Assembly: GCA_949280095.1 (NCBI GenBank)
Contig: CASDHD010000075.1
Coordinates: 1 to 5,294 of the forward strand
Source: an uncultured Bacilli bacterium
Lineage (GTDB): Bacteria; Bacillota_I; Bacilli_A; RF39; UBA660
Direction: 5' to 3'
Length of the DNA: 5,294 nucleotides
Position 1 is the first letter of the stretch. Each line of letters opens with the position of its first letter. Shown in pieces: positions 4,339 through 5,294 of the stretch. The position numbers were made by a program, and so were the translations under genes. The notes under the pieces were generated by a model, which saw only the letters and a program-made list of their open reading frames with translations, had not been told where the DNA came from and made no database searches.

Positions 4339-5294
4339 CTTTTTCAAGTATTCTTCTAAAGTCGAGTTATTATCCATTATTTCTTTGGCAATTGATATAG
4401 AGCCTACATATCTTATGTGCCACGGTTCATAGTTATATTTCGTAATTTCCTCTTTTCCTTTAGGATAACGTAAAATGAACCCAAAATCGGCGCAATGTTC
4501 TTTTAAAAAAGCGAAGAAAGTATCCAATTCCTTATCAAATTTCCAAAACCATTTCCCGTCTTTTTGTAAACAAACATCAATGACAAGACCTAGTTCATGT
4601 TCACTGTACCCAGGTTTTGCTACATAGTTTCTAGCATATTCTTTTCCATCTTCTTTTTCTATTCTTTTGTAAATTTCCTCTTGTAATTCTTTTGTTCGAT
4701 AGGCACTTTCGACTTCTGCGTGATAGTCATTTTCTTTTAAGAAATTTTGGAATTTTTTCCAAGCAATTGCTGTATTTTCTTCTAAGTTACTATCTCTTTT
4801 ACATCCAGGATATTTTGAATGATAAGGGACAATTTTATAGTTTTGATAATATTTTATAGGATTTTCACGATTTACTAATATCAAGTATTTTTGAGTTGAT
4901 GAAACGAGCCAATCAAATAGAGGACTTTGTTCTTCTATTTCAGGGTGAAATTGAACACCAACTAAAAGTGCACCATTTTCTTTGTATTCAACTGCTTCTA
5001 TAATAGCATCCTCTGCTTTTGCACTTACTACTACATTTTTCGGGGTCCTAGCGATTGCCATCCCATGCAAGCTCACTACCTCTAAGTCATCGCACTCAAA
5101 AATTTCATAGAGTAAGCTTTCTTTTTTTAGCTTTATTTTATGTCTTGCCTTGTCTATCGAAGAAATTTCTTTCGTTACAAAATGCTGGTGATTATTTCCA
5201 TCTTCTAATTTTTTTAAATAAGGATTTGTTTCTTTATTTAAGTCGTAAATTTCTTTAAAACTTTTTGATGGATTTTCCTTTTGATCTTCCACTA
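4333..5294 (-). CDS. Partial fusion: C26 glutamine-amidotransferase-like domain plus M15B D,D-carboxypeptidase (VanY-like)
   Basis: The 5' end is cut by the window: the frame is open to the edge, and the GTG at 5292 is probably internal. Residues are counted from there (319 visible). Residues 1 to about 132 match the C-terminal half of peptidase C26 (gamma-glutamyl-GABA hydrolase/PuuD-like) proteins: the H51-x-I segment, SLHGMAI at 74-80, AKAED-IIEAVE, and GVQFHPE (112-118) with the triad His116 and Glu118. The nucleophile Cys lies outside the window. Directly after it, from about 136, comes a complete VanY-type M15B domain: LVNRENP, SAYR (196-199), PGYSEHELGLVIDV with zinc ligands His232 and Asp239, GFILRYPKGKEEIT, and EPWHIRYVG with catalytic Glu289 and zinc ligand His292. 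The activities implied are gamma-glutamyl hydrolysis and D-Ala trimming of peptidoglycan peptides. No transmembrane segment separates the domains. It is 39-45 nt upstream of the HExxH gene. Confidence 0.9.
   Translation of the reverse strand, partial: VEDQKENPSKSFKEIYDLNKETNPYLKKLEDGNNHQHFVTKEISSIDKARHKIKLKKESLLYEIFECDDLEVVSLHGMAIARTPKNVVVSAKAEDAIIEAVEYKENGALLVGVQFHPEIEEQSPLFDWLVSSTQKYLILVNRENPIKYYQNYKIVPYHSKYPGCKRDSNLEENTAIAWKKFQNFLKENDYHAEVESAYRTKELQEEIYKRIEKEDGKEYARNYVAKPGYSEHELGLVIDVCLQKDGKWFWKFDKELDTFFAFLKEHCADFGFILRYPKGKEEITKYNYEPWHIRYVGSISIAKEIMDNNSTLEEYLKKL

Noticed and set aside
5055..5258. 67-residue open frame on the plus strand that looks hydrophobic
   Set aside because: It is antisense to the well-conserved C26 segment. 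The apparent hydrophobicity comes from complementing Lys/Glu codons, and there is no ribosome binding site.

Overview
This is an AT-rich, gene-dense bacterial window. The Firmicutes/Bacilli-type layout (tmcAL beside yceD-rpmF), the Lys/Asn/Ile-rich proteins, strong AGGAGG-like ribosome binding sites and sigma-A-like promoters point to a low-GC Firmicute, perhaps an uncultured Bacilli lineage near the Mollicutes. All tryptophans I checked are TGG, so the standard bacterial code fits. No rRNA, tRNA, CRISPR array, insertion sequence or prophage block is visible, and no stretch over 300 bases lacks a gene.

Left block (1-852): yceD (DUF177) and rpmF (ribosomal protein L32) form a tightly coupled minus-strand pair that ends in a strong intrinsic terminator at 1-36. 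L32 carries a nine-residue N-terminal extension that closely resembles the Prp protease leader of Firmicutes ribosomal protein L27. Cleavage at the equivalent bond would give exactly the normal L32 N-terminus. This is the most interesting signal in the window. A roughly 100-bp divergent promoter region separates this pair from tmcAL on the plus strand, the tRNA(Met) wobble cytidine acetylation enzyme. The left half is therefore devoted to ribosome and tRNA function.

Right block (1955-5294): four minus-strand genes run towards tmcAL. In transcription order they are (a) a gene cut by the right edge of the window that fuses the C-terminal part of a peptidase C26 glutamine-amidotransferase-like domain to a complete M15B (VanY-like) zinc D,D-carboxypeptidase, (b) an unrecognised protein with an HExxH zinc-metallopeptidase signature, (c) mutM/fpg, the 8-oxoguanine DNA glycosylase, and (d) an unrecognised, mostly helical 214-residue protein. 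A good internal promoter lies between (a) and (b), where the ribosome binding site of (b) also sits in a small hairpin. The block meets tmcAL tail to tail; the two coding regions overlap by 11 bp inside a shared, probably bidirectional, terminator hairpin.

I see no defence or mobile system. The unusual items are the L32 leader, the C26-VanY fusion and the two unassigned proteins flanking mutM.
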